A stretch of DNA of 64,000 nt, from positions 1 to 64,000 of the forward strand of contig NW_026251432.1 of assembly GCF_025118155.1 (NCBI RefSeq), in the 5' to 3' direction. The position numbers and the translations under genes were made by a program. The DNA is from Cokeromyces recurvatus (taxonomy: Eukaryota; Mucoromycota; Mucoromycetes; Mucorales; Mucoraceae). Shown here in pieces: positions 22,942-35,774 of this stretch; the first letter of the stretch is position 1, and each line of letters begins with the position of its first letter. Under the pieces are notes generated by a model that did no database searches, was not told the DNA's origin, and saw nothing but the letters and a program-made list of their open reading frames with translations.

Positions 22942-24979
22942 AGCGCGAAATGCGATTTTTATAAACACTGCAGTTTCCTTTTTAGGAATATTTTTTCAAT
23001 GGTTTATTAGATGTATGTGTTATGAGATGAAGCATATCTTGTTTGTTGATTAAAATATTTCCAAAATTCGTTGTATTTTTGAAATTCGTTCTTCATACAG
23101 CTGCTTCTATATACTTTATATCCTTTTGTTTATAGTCGGCGATTATAATTGAACCTGCTGTTATTCAATTTATTTGTACATAAAAGGTGTTGCAGTGTTT
23201 CACAAAATTGCTTCAAATTTACTCTTTTCTCTCTTGTTTACATTTGTTTTTTATAACGGGTAATATATATTACAGATATATATATAACTCTTCATTAGGT
23301 AGAAGTCGGTTCTTTTTCTAATAATGTCAATGTTATGAAAAATATATATTTTGACGCATGTTATTTAGAATCTGTAGTTACCAAGTAAAAATATTTTATA
23401 AATCGGTTATTTAGGTTCAAGTTAATTATATTTATATTTTGTTTAGTTGCCTTTTATTTGGAGGGCCTTTTTGATGCGTTTAAGCATAATACTTTCTTTA
23501 TGTTTTTATATTAATATGTTGTTGTTTTGTTATACAAAACATTTGATATTGGCGATCACATCTCGCCTACATTGATTGTTTGTCGTGATTGGATATAGTA
23601 TAATAATTAGCATAGTAATCTCATAATATCGTTATATACGAAAATAAAGTTAAATGTTAAAGTTAAACTAAAATATTCATACACAGTGCTGATATTAGTA
23701 CAAGTACAGTGATAAACAGTTCTAGAGCTAAAATTAAGGTACCGCTGATCATAATTATAATTTAGCTGTCATGTCAAACGTAAATGATTGTCAATATTCA
23801 TAAACTAAACTTGATATAATGATATTATCGTCGTATATATCAAATTAAGATGAGTTTTAATAAGCGATGGAAATAAGTGTTTATCCATTACAACTATTGT
23901 ATATATCGTCTACATTGAATCGATCACTCAATAATATATAACCTGATTATACAAACTAATATACTGTAAAGGGATGATAACATACAATTTGAACGGATAA
24001 ATCAATAATAAATCGATTATATAAAAAGTGTAAATAGCAGACATTTATATAAACATATATAATTTTATTTTTCCTTAGTTAATTTCGATTAATATAATAT
24101 CTTCATATTAATAAAAGTATTGACAAATTTCGTATATTTTATCTTTGTTTATTTTATACTTCTCTTCCTGAACACAAACACCACAACTTAAATCGGATCA
24201 TTATATAATAATAATACGCAATAGATAACCCGTACATCAGTATTTTAAATCGACAAAATGTATTGAATACTAACATTGTTTTATGACTTATGTTCTTTCA
24301 TAGTTTATTTTGTTTTTATTTTTGTTTTTTTTATTCAGGATTTATTAGTATAATATAAATACAGATAGTTGTTTAGTAACGAAATGTTTTTTATCTTTAA
24401 TTCTTTTTGTTTTCATTATTTTTTTTACATTATCTGAATACGATGTATTAACAAAAATATCCAAATGTACCAATAAATTCAGCCTCGATACCACTGTCAA
24501 TAACATTGATCTTTTCAGTTCTCAGGTTGAATTATTGTTCATAAAGTTGGTGATTATAAAACTGTATGTATTAGATTGAGTACATTTAATGTTCAATTGA
24601 CTGATTTATTTGTTTAGATGCTTATTTTATCTTGGATAATTACTTGAAGGAGAATACAATGAAGATTGGTATCGTGTAAATGTTTATAGCGATGTTTTCG
24701 ACCTACCTTGTCACTCAAAACATAGATACAAAACGAAAAGATAAAAATGTATCACCTGTTTCTTCAATGACGCTTTTGTTAAACTCAAGTTTTATGAATC
24801 AGAATGTAATTCACAAACTATCAAGGCATTAAAAGCGAATAGCTTAGTAGATGTAGATGAAAAGGATATTTTTTTGGGCTTCATAAAAAGAAAAATAAGC
24901 CATAAATTACTTTAAATTTACTATAACAATTATAATTATGTATAAGCTTTCTAAAGACAACAGATGTATGCGCATACTA
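22942..24979. other. AT-rich gene-free stretch, probably old transposon relics
   Basis: There are no readable domains. A GC-richer spot GATATTGGCGATCACATC at 23547-23564 stands out, but I could not link it to a known element. Confidence 0.35.
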
Positions 24980-25560
24980 TTAGCTACCCTTCATTACTTT
25001 AAATTTGTTCATAGATATCGAGCTCTTTTTTTGTGTATATTTGGTCATATGTTTTAGATCCTCCAATTTTAACCCATAATCTTTCAGAGTATTTATAAAG
25101 TCACCAATAAGCACTTTGTAATATAATCGCAAGCTCATCCGGCCCTCTATTTTGGCAATCAAGCCAAAACCATCTTGTGTAAAACGGCTCTACAACATTA
25201 GACTCTTACTTTCGCTTTTGTACTGATAGTTAACAGCTTGATCTTCAAAAAGGATGAACCCTTTTGACTCACGTCCACTGCTTTCCATTCAGTCCTAGCC
25301 TATTTATTTTTGTTTCGTCGCTGAAAACAACTTTTTTTTCCAGTCTTCAACGGTCCAACTTTTGTGAGTTTATGCCCATTCCAACTAATTCTTCTTTCAC
25401 TTATTAGTTAATGGTAATTCAAACTTTTTGATGCTGAAATCGAAATTAGATGTCTTAAGGAATGTACAAATAGTCTGAGCGAAAATGTTAATATCTTGAC
25501 CTCTTAGGCATCTGGCTGCTTCAACTGCTGTAATAAAATGACCAATATAGAATGATCAGA
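24980..25560 (-). pseudogene. Tc1/mariner transposase remnant
   Basis: Translating the minus strand across stops gives, in order: RCLRGQDINIFAQTICTFLK (an HTH-like part), THKSWTVEDWKK, VVFSDETKINRLGLNGKQW (first catalytic Asp, near 25290) and EGRMSLRLYYKVLIGDFINT with DYGLKLEDL (25162-24980). These follow the order of Tc1-family transposases. The second Asp region and the C-terminus are missing, and several stops interrupt the frame. Confidence 0.75.
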
Positions 25561-27599
25561 CGATCAATCTACCAAGATGATCAGAGATTAATCTTGGGCT
25601 ATGGCTTTAGAGAATTATATCCTGATATAGACAGAAAAAAAAAATAAAAATAAAAACTATGCCTTTATTGCTAAAATCAGTTTGTTATGTTCCATTAAAT
25701 ATTTAAAATCATAAAGCTGAAAAAAAAAAACGGGTAAAATCTATTATATAAGAAGCTCATTTCAATTGACTCAGTTATGCGGAATCTTAGATGATGGGAT
25801 GAGCGATTGAAACGTTCAGTCTAATTAACAACACGAATGAAGTTAGGACCTCAAATTGTATCATTAGATCGCTTAAAACCTCTAATTTTTGAAGTAACAG
25901 AGAAAAAGATTAGTAAACCAAACCTATAGAAGAGCAACATAAAAAAAGTTAAAAAATCATGAAAATCAAATACATGGTAACACTTTAGTGATTCACTGTA
26001 TGTTGTACTGCTTATTGAAGTTACTTTTAATCTAATTGTTAACTTGTCTAAAATATATTATTTTGATGAAATTAAATTATTGCAATTATTCATATTTTCT
26101 CAATAATGTCAATATAACAAGTTTTGTCAACTAATGTAAAAAAAAAAAAAAAAAAAAAAAAGATAAAAAAAGAAAAATAAGAATAATTTGTACATATAAG
26201 CTATTGCCCGTTGCTCCCATATTGGGAGGGGGAGAATTTAGCTCCCTTACTCCGACCCGGGAGAATTTGATGTATTAAAAAACATCTTGTACTCCATAGA
26301 ATTTTTTAAATAATTTTTCTATAAAAGATATTTATCATTTAAACAGACATTACTATTACATCATTCTTTAATTATTATACATCTTTTTTCTTTTTTTTTT
26401 CTAATGTAAAAGAAGTCAAGGAACTTCTTTATTCTAAATATAAATATGTATATAATAATCAAAGTATATTCAAAACCCACAATTTGAATATAAATTAAAC
26501 TTCTTTTTGACTCAGAATTTAAGAAAATTAATTTATTCTCCTTGAGTTTTATATTAACGCGCTCTATGTCAAATTCCAGGCTTCGGCTCTTTGTAACCCG
26601 ATTTCTGTGCCGAATGAGTTGCTAGAAAATTAGAACTGTCCAAGCACCCATTCTTTAGTTTGTTGGTTTAAATCTACCAATATTAGAGAGGGTCGGTAGA
26701 GTCGCAAAAATTAAGCGAAGAAAAAAAAAAAAAAGAAAGAAAAGGAAAATGAAAGAAAAAACTATCAAGTAGGTTAATAACATTATGTAAGGTAATTTTC
26801 TATTGTTATTTAGTGAAGAGTAATAAGAAGATAAGCTATAAATCATAATATCATTATCGAAATCAACAAACAAACAAGCCTATTTTCCATTTGGTTAAAT
26901 ATACATAATTCTACTGTTCTAGTATGATTTAACTATGAAAACAGATAATAGGTAGATTAACTGTTGTCTCATCAAATCTATACTGCTTTAAAATAATACT
27001 ATTAAATAGCCCTGTTACATAGTGGTAGTTTTAGAGAACTATGATGTTATCTCTTTATGCTTAGTAAAACATAAAGCAAGGGTACATAAGATTTTCATTA
27101 TATTCCCGAACCGAATATTCATAACTGAAGTTGCATAGTTGTGTAATATCATTTGTACGTCAGAGTTTAATATAAATTGTTTTATACATGTATTCGAGCA
27201 ATAAAGATTATGAATATATCGGGATAAAACTTAACTTAATTGAGTAAATTACTACTCCTTTCATAAGAACAAATGCACAGTATGATGCATTTTTTTTTTT
27301 TAAAAAAAAAGTAAAGAAAAAAAAAAACGGGTAGTATGATAATCACCATGGTAACTCCGCGAAGTCTAAAAAATTGAAGATCCCATAAAGATCGGATTTA
27401 TGCGGGCAGAAATACATAATCATTTGCATGTACATTTTCTTTCCTTTTTTTGGGGGGCAGATAGAGAAAGAGATTAAGATTAGGAAGAAGAGTGATTTAT
27501 GCTATTAATATAAATATTTTATATTCTAAACCTTTAATTCTTCTTTTTTCCATTCTTTTCTTTTTTTTTTAACTTACTTTTTTTTTTCAATTCTAAATA
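25561..27599. other. AT-rich region upstream of the RhoGEF gene
   Basis: No gene is seen. It contains a run of A residues at 26139-26161, a cluster of GGGAG/CTCCC inverted repeats at 26214-26272, a GC-richer patch at 26560-26625, and pyrimidine-rich DNA just before the RhoGEF start. Confidence 0.4.
26214..26272. repeat. Cluster of short inverted repeats (GGGAG/CTCCC)
   Basis: CTCCCA-TAT-TGGGAG is followed by GGGAG-AATTTAG-CTCCC and then another GGGAGAATTT. The two hairpins lie back to back in otherwise AT-rich DNA. Their function is unknown. Confidence 0.55.
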
Positions 27600-29025
27600 A
27601 TGCCTCCTTATACTCATCAAAGCTTTGATGAAATTGAGGTTAAAGAATGGGCATCGAATACAGTAAAGACTATATTAAAAGACGTATCACCAGTATTATT
27701 TACAACTAATTTTCCAGAAAGCTATAATTCAACAGATATAGTCGAGAATTATCAACAAAATAAGAATTTACGACGATCATTTTCATTTTTGGAGGGAAGT
27801 TTATTTGGTACATCAACAGAAAAGGAATTAAGGAATTCTCGAAGGACACAAAGTACCCTTATTCCAACTATGATAGACGTATCTAATCTATTGACTACAC
27901 AATCAGGGCCTACGACTCCATTAAATAATATTTCTCCCTCTTCAGGTCGTAACCGACAAAGTTGGAACTTGGACTCTACATCTGTAGTAAAGCAATCCTC
28001 TTTTCATCATAGACTTGATATGCTTGATAATCATCTAAACAATAAAAAATCAAGTAAAGAATTGAAAGGTATCACTACATGGAGAAATAAATATGCAGAA
28101 TACATGATTCACCCTCCCAACTTTTTAAAATTTGATAAGGTAATTTTTTTTTTTTTTTTTTTTTTTATATTTTAAACATATTTAATTTCTTTCCATGTTG
28201 TGATTATAGTCTAAAAAGGATACGAAAAGATCTACTCAATTATTCAAATTTATTATGACCGAGTTATTAACAACAGAAGAAACATATTTAAACCATTTAT
28301 TGACTATAAAAAACGTAGGTATAATGATATTATGTACAAAATCATGAGCTAATGGATATATATATATATTTACATGTATACTAGTTTTACATGGATCCTT
28401 TAATGCATGCTGCAAAGAGAAGCCAGAAAAAGTCTTCCCTTGTCAATTTAAAAGATGTAGAAATAATATTTGCATTTATACCACAGTTAATTGCCTTATC
28501 TACAATCCTTGTTGAAGGCTTACACGAAACAGTGACTCAGTATTTAGAGGATGATAGTAAAAAACATGCACTTTGCATTGGAAAGATATTTTGTAGTCTT
28601 GAGCCTTATTTTGAAATCTATATTGCTTACTCTGTCAATTTTTCAAAATCAAGAAAATATTTATCAAAGGCGAGTTCAAATATTGTGTATCGTCAGTTAG
28701 TTCAGGTAAATACATATTTATATGTTATATAGCATTATTTTGACTCATAAAAAAAAAGGACACAATAAGAAAAAAGGAAACAAATAAAATGTTACTTTCT
28801 GATTATATGATTGCGCCTATTCAAAGGATAACTCGTTATTGTCTTTTACTAACAGGTAATAAATATACTTATGAGGTTCACTACAATTAGGTCATAATTA
28901 TTTATCTTTTTCTTTTTTTAGATCTTTTAAAGCATTCAATTTCATCTAATCCTGATTACACATATTTGGATAGAACTCTTAAATGCTTATCTGCACTTGC
29001 GTTTGCCATGAATAATGTTCAGTAA
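27600..29025 (+). CDS. RhoGEF (DH domain) protein without a visible PH domain, 388 aa
   Basis: The predicted exons are 27600-28139, 28210-28314, 28385-28705, 28759-28855 and 28922-29025. All have GT-AG ends and the phases join, giving 388 aa. Residues 1-180 are Ser/Asn-rich and probably disordered. From residue 190 comes a Dbl-homology domain: FIMTELLTTEETYLNHLL, FYMDPLMHAAKR, the ALCIGKIFCSLEPYFEIYI block, then LLSDYMIAPIQRITRYCLLL (the conserved H8 helix) and DLLKHSISSNPDYTYLDRTL. DH domains exchange GDP for GTP on Rho/Cdc42-type GTPases. The usual PH domain is absent; a TAA follows the DH directly. An extra GT within the stop context (GTTCA|GTAAAT) could in principle extend the gene by splicing, but I see no PH-like sequence downstream. 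Confidence 0.8.
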
Positions 29026-29200
29026 ATCTGGTGCATTTTCAAACATATATCTATATATCCTGTAAATAACTTTTCATTTCATATAAATATGCTTATATGC
29101 CTTATTCCCTTTCCCCCCTTTATCATGTAATTCATATTGTATATTATATGTTCATTCATATTAAACATATTTATTAACAAGGTCATGCACTTTATAAAGC

Positions 29201-29240
<40 letters not shown>

Positions 29241-29616
29241 GTTATCTGTCAAATATTAAATGCAGGCTGTATTAATGTATGTGGCGAGCCTTTTTCTAAT
29301 AATTCAAAAACTAAATGACTATATATATCATCATGCATGTATATCAAAGACTGATTTAACATATGATATACTTTTATCATTATACATATTTTACATCTTT
29401 TAATCAAATGAGTATGCATACATACTAAGCAAAACAAAATAGTAATAAAATAATATTAATTTACATATGTTATGTTTTTATAAACATTTATGTTTATGTA
29501 TATACATATATACAGACTATTCGATTTATGCTAAATAAAAGATGAGCATGGATATATAGAATATACAGGTTATAATTGTACATAATATAGGAGATCAGCA
29601 GTTAAAAGGAGGTATG

Positions 29617-29654
<38 letters not shown>

Positions 29655-29657
29655 CGC
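29026..29657. other. Intergenic region with two long poly(T) tracts
   Basis: It holds the convergent 3' ends of the RhoGEF and Spt23-like genes. T-runs of 38 nt (29202-29239) and 36 nt (29619-29654) are present. The second starts three nucleotides past the Spt23-like stop, so its mRNA would carry a genome-encoded A tract. Confidence 0.7.
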
Positions 29658-32266
29658 TCAAGATAAATTATATTCAGTTGGCTCTGATTTTACTATCAAC
29701 TTTGATGAGTGAGAGTTTCTATTTTCTTCTTCAGAAGAATTGATATTTGAAACAAACAATTGATTATTGCCAGTCGAATTATTATTATTATTATTATTAT
29801 TTCCTTGAACAATACGCATAGCAATCTTCCTCGCATCCTCAACAATACCTGTCATTTTCATTCCTACAACTTGAAGTGCCAATTCCATTAAAGCACGATC
29901 CGTTTCTACTGAATAAGTAAAGACCATAATATTATGTTTATCTGTGGGTGGCGATTCTTTAAATGATACGACAACTGCACCAGGTTGCGTTGCAGGAGGT
30001 AATGTACAAATGAGTGTATTGGGAGACCAATATTGAAGATTAGTAGCAGGTTTATCACCAAACATAACTGTCAAGCCAGGGCAAAAGTTTGCACCTAAAA
30101 TTGTAATCTCAATTCCTCCATTTGTAGGTGCTTCATTTGGTATTAATCGTTTCATTATAGGCGGTAAAGAAGAAGATGGTTGTTGTTGTTGTATAGATGA
30201 CATATTACTGTTGTTTAGTGGATATAAATATTGCTGTGATCCTGTTGTTGTTTGCTGTGATGGATGTTGTTGTTGTTGTTGGATAAGAGCAGTAGATGGC
30301 AGCATAGATTTTAATAGAGGTTTTGTATCATCTATATTGGACAAAGGAGAGTAATTGTTGCTATTATATGTAGTAGTAGTAGTCGTAGTCGTAGTAGTAG
30401 AGGAAGAAGGAGAAACAGTATCTAACTTATTAACAAATGGTAAAGATGATTTTATCCAACTTAGTGCAGGTATTTTTAATTCTGGTACTACTTCATTCTC
30501 TGTACGACGCCGTTTTAATCCTGCCTTTACTTTATTTGATTTATGATCATCTGTAATCATAATTGCTGGTGAAATTCCTTCTGCTACTTTCTTTCCTGTA
30601 TGATCTAACATTTCAAAATATATACTATATAGGGATATTTTAGTAAAAAAAAAAACGAGTTAATTAGTCTTTTAAGCAGTTTACCAAAAACCTAATCTTT
30701 CATTATGATGTCTACAATAACAAGTAATACGAGTCGGCAGAATAGTGTCACCAGCACTAAAATCAACTATCTCAGAACAATTAAATAATAGAATCCTTTC
30801 CTCATCTGAAGTTGCCGCTTGTTCATCTTCAGTTTTTTCATCTTCTATCTCATCATTATTCTGTTGCTGTTTATTTTCTTTTCTTCTTTGAGATCTTTTA
30901 CGCTGTAAACAAATATTCATTTAAACATTTAAACATTTGAGCAATTTTATTTTTTCTTTACCTCTCTTTGAATACAACTAAAGCAGGTAGTTACTTTTTT
31001 TGACGGATCACTGGCACATAACACTCTTGCTTGTAGATATAGGAGCTTTTCGGGGTTTATAGGCAATCCAGTATCTGATGCTGTACTATTATTGAATCGA
31101 TTTATACCAGATTTCTTTAATTTATCTTTAGTCACCATATGTTCTGGTAATTTCAAATGTGACCACCATTGAGCTTTATCGCCTCCATTTGTTACTAATT
31201 GTATACATAATTTAATTTGTGTTTCGACTCTAGATTTTGCACCGGTTTGAGGTACACCCAACACTCTAATTTGTAGACTGATAGTGTAGAAGATTATTAA
31301 TAATATGTAACAACTACGTATAACTAAAACGTCTCTCTCTCTCTCTTTTTTTTTTACCCTGTTTTTGAATGATCATTTTCTTGTTTAAACTGTAGTAACG
31401 GATCATATTCTATAGAAGATGAAGGCATATTTGATGGTATAGGTGACGCTGTAGGCTGTTGATTACTATAAACATATATGTATAAATATTTAAAAGAAAA
31501 AGAAGAAATAAATACTATATTCATATACTTAAATATGTATATATGTATATATGAGTCAATTAATGTTGCTTACAAGGAACTTAAAAATGGCACTGGATGA
31601 TTAGCAAGATATTCAGTAAAACTCCGTGCAATGTTTGGAAAGGTTGGGAATAGGCTAGTATGCGTCACATTAGAAATAAACTTTACATAAAAAAAAAACA
31701 TTAGTAATTAAAGAATTTTCATCCTAATTAAATTTACATTATTTAAGCCCGTCCAAAATGAAGGAGGTTGTTCTCCAACAGATGTCGTAACAGCTGCTTG
31801 AAAAGATTCAATATTAGTAGCTATTGATTGAGCTAAAGTAGAAGTAGATGCATTCATAGATCCATTGGTATTATTTTGTAATGCTGATTCAGGATTATCA
31901 TTTGTCGCTTTTTCAAGAAATTGATCACCAAATAATGAATTTTGTACTTGTAAATGCTGCTGTTGTTGTTGTTGCTGCTGCTGTTGATGTGGTGGATGCT
32001 GAGATTGTTGAGGTTGCATATAAAATAAGGAATTATTAGAGGAGATTTGGTCAAGATTATATAAAAATGATTGATCCATAAATGAAGGGTGTTGCTGTTG
32101 CTGATTATGAGAATTTAAATGTTGTGCATATGGTTTTAGTGGCTGTGAAGTAGGCTGTAATAAATTTTTATTGTCATTAATAGATGTGTCTGTCATATTT
32201 CCACTTGAATGTATTGATTCATCAGCAGAAAGTGCTGGTAAATCTAGATTAGAATCACGTCTAGAC

Positions 32267-32268
<2 letters not shown>
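29658..32268 (-). CDS. Spt23/Mga2-like transcription factor with IPT/TIG domain, short form lacking ankyrin repeats and membrane anchor (748 aa)
   Basis: The exons on the minus strand are 31738-32268, 31574-31680, 31358-31465, 30962-31277, 30685-30902 and 29658-30624; phases join, giving 748 aa. Residues 1-248 are Gln/Asn-rich with a poly-Q run. Residues about 249-450 match the conserved N-terminal domain of this family: LQIRVLGVPQTGAKSRVETQ, WWSHLKLPEHMV, RVLCASDPSKKVTTCFSC and GFCIYFEMLD...PAIMITDDHK. An IPT/TIG domain lies at about 595-680 (PTNGGIEITILGANFCPGLT), followed by LMELALQVVGMKMTGIVEDA. Yeast Spt23 and Mga2 then have ankyrin repeats and a C-terminal transmembrane anchor, and are cleaved by the proteasome to activate OLE1. 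Here the protein ends about 70 residues after the TIG domain, so it resembles the released form. The start is the first ATG after an A-rich leader. Confidence 0.85.

Positions 32269-32273
<5 letters not shown>

Positions 32274-32307
<34 letters not shown>
32274..32307. repeat. 34-nt poly(T) (poly(A) leader of the Spt23-like gene)
   Basis: On the gene's strand this is a run of 34 A residues ending 5 nt before the start codon. Other long homopolymers in the window are 29202-29239, 29619-29654, 59447-59479, 61274-61310 (T) and 63205-63243 (A). Confidence 0.9.
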
Positions 32308-32314
<7 letters not shown>

Positions 32315-32659
32315 AAATAAAAGACAAAATAAACACTATTTTGCAACACCGTTTTTTTTTTTTTCTTTCACGATCAAGTTTCAGACAATTTAACTTTTTT
32401 TAGACCAATCAGAACTTATTTTAGATATTATAGAAAATTTTTGTTCATGTCGAAATTTTATTTCTAAAATGCTATCATTATCTCAAATCAGTCTTCTTCA
32501 AGTTTATTTATTCTATTTAGTCCTGTACGCTTGGCTAAAGTTAAACCATTTTTTGATTTAACAGTCTTGCATGTCTCATTGCAAATGTAATGAGTTAACT
32601 TATTGCTTTTTTTCTTTGATCTTAGACGAGGATTTAAAAATTGAGAGCACAATACGATT

Positions 32660-33585
32660 AAATTCTGAGTTTTATTATTATTATTGATTTTTTTTTTTTT
32701 TTTTTTTTTGGCAATGTGCATATAGCGATGAAATAAGTGCGCAATAATGCCCGAGGGAAAATAAAGAATAAAAATCTTCCTAAAGGACAAGAAGGGAAAA
32801 AAAAAAGAAAAACAAGAGGGAAAAAGAAAAGAGCAGTATTTTGGAATTAAGAGAAAATATAACGAGGATAAAGCGAAAAAAAGTGAGAAGAAACAAGTTA
32901 AATACAAACCAGACCAAAGTGACCAGGAATACACACACATTATTACTTGGACAACCATTTAAACAGCTTGAGACCAGGATCGACAGGGTTCAGGAGGAAA
33001 TCTATCATGGAAGTAGGAATCAAGTTCATGTAGAATTGTACAAAGAATAGGCCATAAAGTATACCGGCTCTTACAATCAGAAGGTTAACGATGTTTATGT
33101 AGTGGAAGCAAGTTGAGGAGGAACGAGATGGGAACGAGATGGGATCTTCGACTAAATTAGGCATGTAGAGACGATGTTGTACACATAAACACTCAATAGC
33201 ATGTCGCCGGCTCCAATTATGATACGAATGAAAGATACATCCTTTAGGTTTACCACCAGGTAACTCAGCCAAGTCTCCATCGGAGCACTCGGCTACGTTC
33301 AGAAGTAGTCATTGGTAAGCAAAGGATGGGATCCAATTCGAGAGTGGGGCGTGAGGAAGACAATAGGATGGAGTTAGTGTCTTGAGAAGTTTGAAAGAGG
33401 TATTGCGCTTGGAGGACTGCAATACGGGTCTTCATGGATTTGAGGTTGACAAGATGGAACATGACTTTCACCGAGGGCCACGAGTAACCACCAAATATAC
33501 ATTGAATACACGAATTTTGAAAGGTATCCATTGTCTGGTAAGTTTAGCAAAGAGAGGACTGATTGCAAGATCATTGTTGTGTATA
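32660..33585 (-). mobile_element. LINE-C 3' fragment, minus-strand copy
   Basis: Translating the minus strand gives the C-terminal part of a LINE ORF2 related to LINE-A/B: MDTFQNSCIQCIFGGY, MKTRIAVLQAQYLFQTSQ, LCLPMTTSERSRVLRWRLG, then in a shifted frame LPGGKPKGCIFHSYHNWSRR. Compare RTARSRLVRWRLGRF in LINE-B. A 3' UTR and an A-tract (T-run at 32688-32709) follow. It is nearly identical, but inverted, to 45670-46395. An internal segment present at 45490-45665 is missing here. Confidence 0.8.
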
Positions 33586-33600
33586 TAATGATGTATTACA

Positions 33601-34428
33601 TAATATCTTATAATATACAGATCAGAGTCATGAAGGACCGAATGATATTATAGTTATTAGTTGTATACTTTATGCATACAATATTGTTTGTTTTCATTCT
33701 TGTGATGAGAAAAATAGTATTATAATAAATATTGACGTTACGAAATAATGATAAGGATATATGAATTATAGATTGTACCTATTAGTTATATATCCATATT
33801 ATTATCGATATACTAACTTATAAATATAATCATATACCATCTATACACTATACAATATAAAATATACTGAAATGCATTCAAGTAGTACATTAAGTAATGA
33901 ATATAATACAAAGCATCTTCCTTATATCACTCACAAATATAAATAAACGAGACTTCATTATTTGATTTTAAGAAAAATAACCTGATAGATCGAGCACCAA
34001 TAATTTAATATTTATTAGAGTTAACTGAGATTATTTCTCAATCAGGGCAAAGATTAGAGAGCTCAAACAAAATAACTTTAATCATTTTATGGGAAATAAT
34101 CTTCTTTCATTCTGTTCCTGACGCGAAGTAACTCATTCCCCACAAGATATAAATAAGAATCCATTTTGCACTCATTTTTTAATTCTCAATTAAATTTATA
34201 CTTATTCAACTTCTTCATTTTATAATAAAAGTCTTATACAAAGTTTTCACAGATTTATTCTGCCTTCTTCTTTTTTTTATTTCTATCTTATCAACAATCA
34301 CGTTCAATGATACTGATTGTGTTAGTATGCGGCAAATTGTCAATGACGATTTTTTTTTAATGCTGGTATTATTTCTTGAATGAAAAGAAACAGTTAGATT
34401 GCAGCTTTATTATAATTACATTTTTCAC
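33601..34428. other. AT-rich gene-free stretch
   Basis: No coding sequence was found. The DNA is AT-rich with ATTATA-type simple repeats. Confidence 0.4.
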
Positions 34429-35160
34429 TTACTTGATAAAGTTTTTTAAATCGTTTGAATTAAGAGTGACCAGGCAAATCTTGGAGTTGATCACAACAAA
34501 TTTTAAGAGTTCTATAAAAAGAGGTTGCTATTTAGTAAGAAATGTAAAATTGCAATCAAGAGTATATTGTATTACCTTGCATATCTGCATCCACATATTT
34601 CAATTTCTTTATAATGTTGTTGGGATTGGAATCTCTTTTAATAAGCGAATCATTGGAGTTGCTGTTTATGGAGACAAATCTATTGAAAGAGGAAGAGTTG
34701 TCGCCATCAAATAAACTCGAATATTCCCACACCTTCGATAAAATATCTTTCATTGACAAGAGTTGTCTTTCATAGATAATATCGTCAGGAAGGTAGATCA
34801 GGTTTAAAAGTTGCACAAGCTGCAGTACATTATCAATAAAAATGATAGCAATGAAAGTCAGCTATTACTGGATGATTTTTTTGTAGCTATACATAATTAA
34901 TTTGTGTTCCTTATCAGCTTCATTTGCAGTTTCCTTTTCACTTTTATATGTATGGATTTCAAAGGGTTGCGAGTAAATTGTTTTTTTGTACATTGTAGAA
35001 ATGGTCTTTTGGGATCGTCGTAATAACAGATTTCGACGTTTTCCAAATCTTCTATGATTTTAGAAAATTTCTCAACATTAAACTTGGTTAACGGCTCACA
35101 ATAAAATACACATAAGGCTTGTTCTTTAGTAACAATGACCATATTAATAAAAAAGGCCAC
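34429..35160 (-). pseudogene. Unrecognised gene remnant, probably split by a stop
   Basis: I do not recognise this protein. The minus strand has an 87-codon N-terminal frame from 35160 (MAFFINMVIVTKEQ, ICYYDDPKRPFLQCTKKQ). After stops, a second part from about 34815 (LLNLIYLPDDIIYERQLLSM) follows; it ends ADMQ with a plausible intron (about 34507-34572) into ELLKFVVINSKICLVTLNSN and a stop at 34429. A CAG acceptor lies just before the second part, but no donor keeps the first part open, so the gene looks broken. Its position next to solo LTRs suggests a decayed accessory gene. Confidence 0.35.
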
Positions 35161-35181
35161 AATTGAATCATTTATATTGAA

Positions 35182-35774
35182 CCTTGTGTCATGGTTTTAA
35201 GATTTGTAACTTAATTCAATAACATAAATAGCCATAATAGAATATATAGTGCACTTGTATAATAATTCTGTCTATAGACATATTAAGAATATATTTACTC
35301 TTGTATAAAGAAAAAAGAAATAATAGAAAAGTCCTACATCTAAAAATTATCTTGTTCTGCTGAATATAAATTTATAAAGATAACTTTGTAAGATAAACTG
35401 GGGTAAACTGAGAATAATACAAATACGCGTAAATAATTGATTTCACCCAGAGTACACGTATTAGCTATAAAAATAGATATATACAAAAGACATAAGTATG
35501 TCTATAATGATTCTTGATACTACAAGCATTCTCTGTCTATCATTATATTATCAAATACAATTTGTTATATTATTACTTATCGTCCATATTCACAATATAT
35601 GTATATAAATACTCTTACATTACTAACCCTTATTTTGTTTACTTGAATTGAACTTAACTCTTAATAAACTATATTAACAACTCTCAATGTACTTCTCCTG
35701 TCTGTTTTATTTTATTTATTTTTATTTCTCATTTTCTATTTTATTATATTTTACCTGTAAACCACAACACCTTG
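35182..35774 (+). mobile_element. Solo LTR, copy 1 (583 bp) with 5-bp target duplication
   Basis: The repeat runs from 35187 (TGTCATGG) to 35769 (CCACAACA), so it has TG...CA ends, and CCTTG flanks it on both sides (35182-35186 and 35770-35774). It shares about 450 bp with 44944-45400, and with 40960-41391 in inverse orientation. No internal retrotransposon sequence is attached. Five-bp duplications are usual for Ty3 and Ty1 integrases. Confidence 0.8.

Noticed and set aside
23547..23580. TGGCGATCACATCTCGCC as a retrotransposon primer-binding site
   Set aside because: It begins with TGG but matches no tRNA 3' end I can place, and no LTR end is recognisable upstream.
26560..26630. GC-richer patch as a possible RNA gene
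   Set aside because: No cloverleaf, snRNA or snoRNA motif could be built from it.
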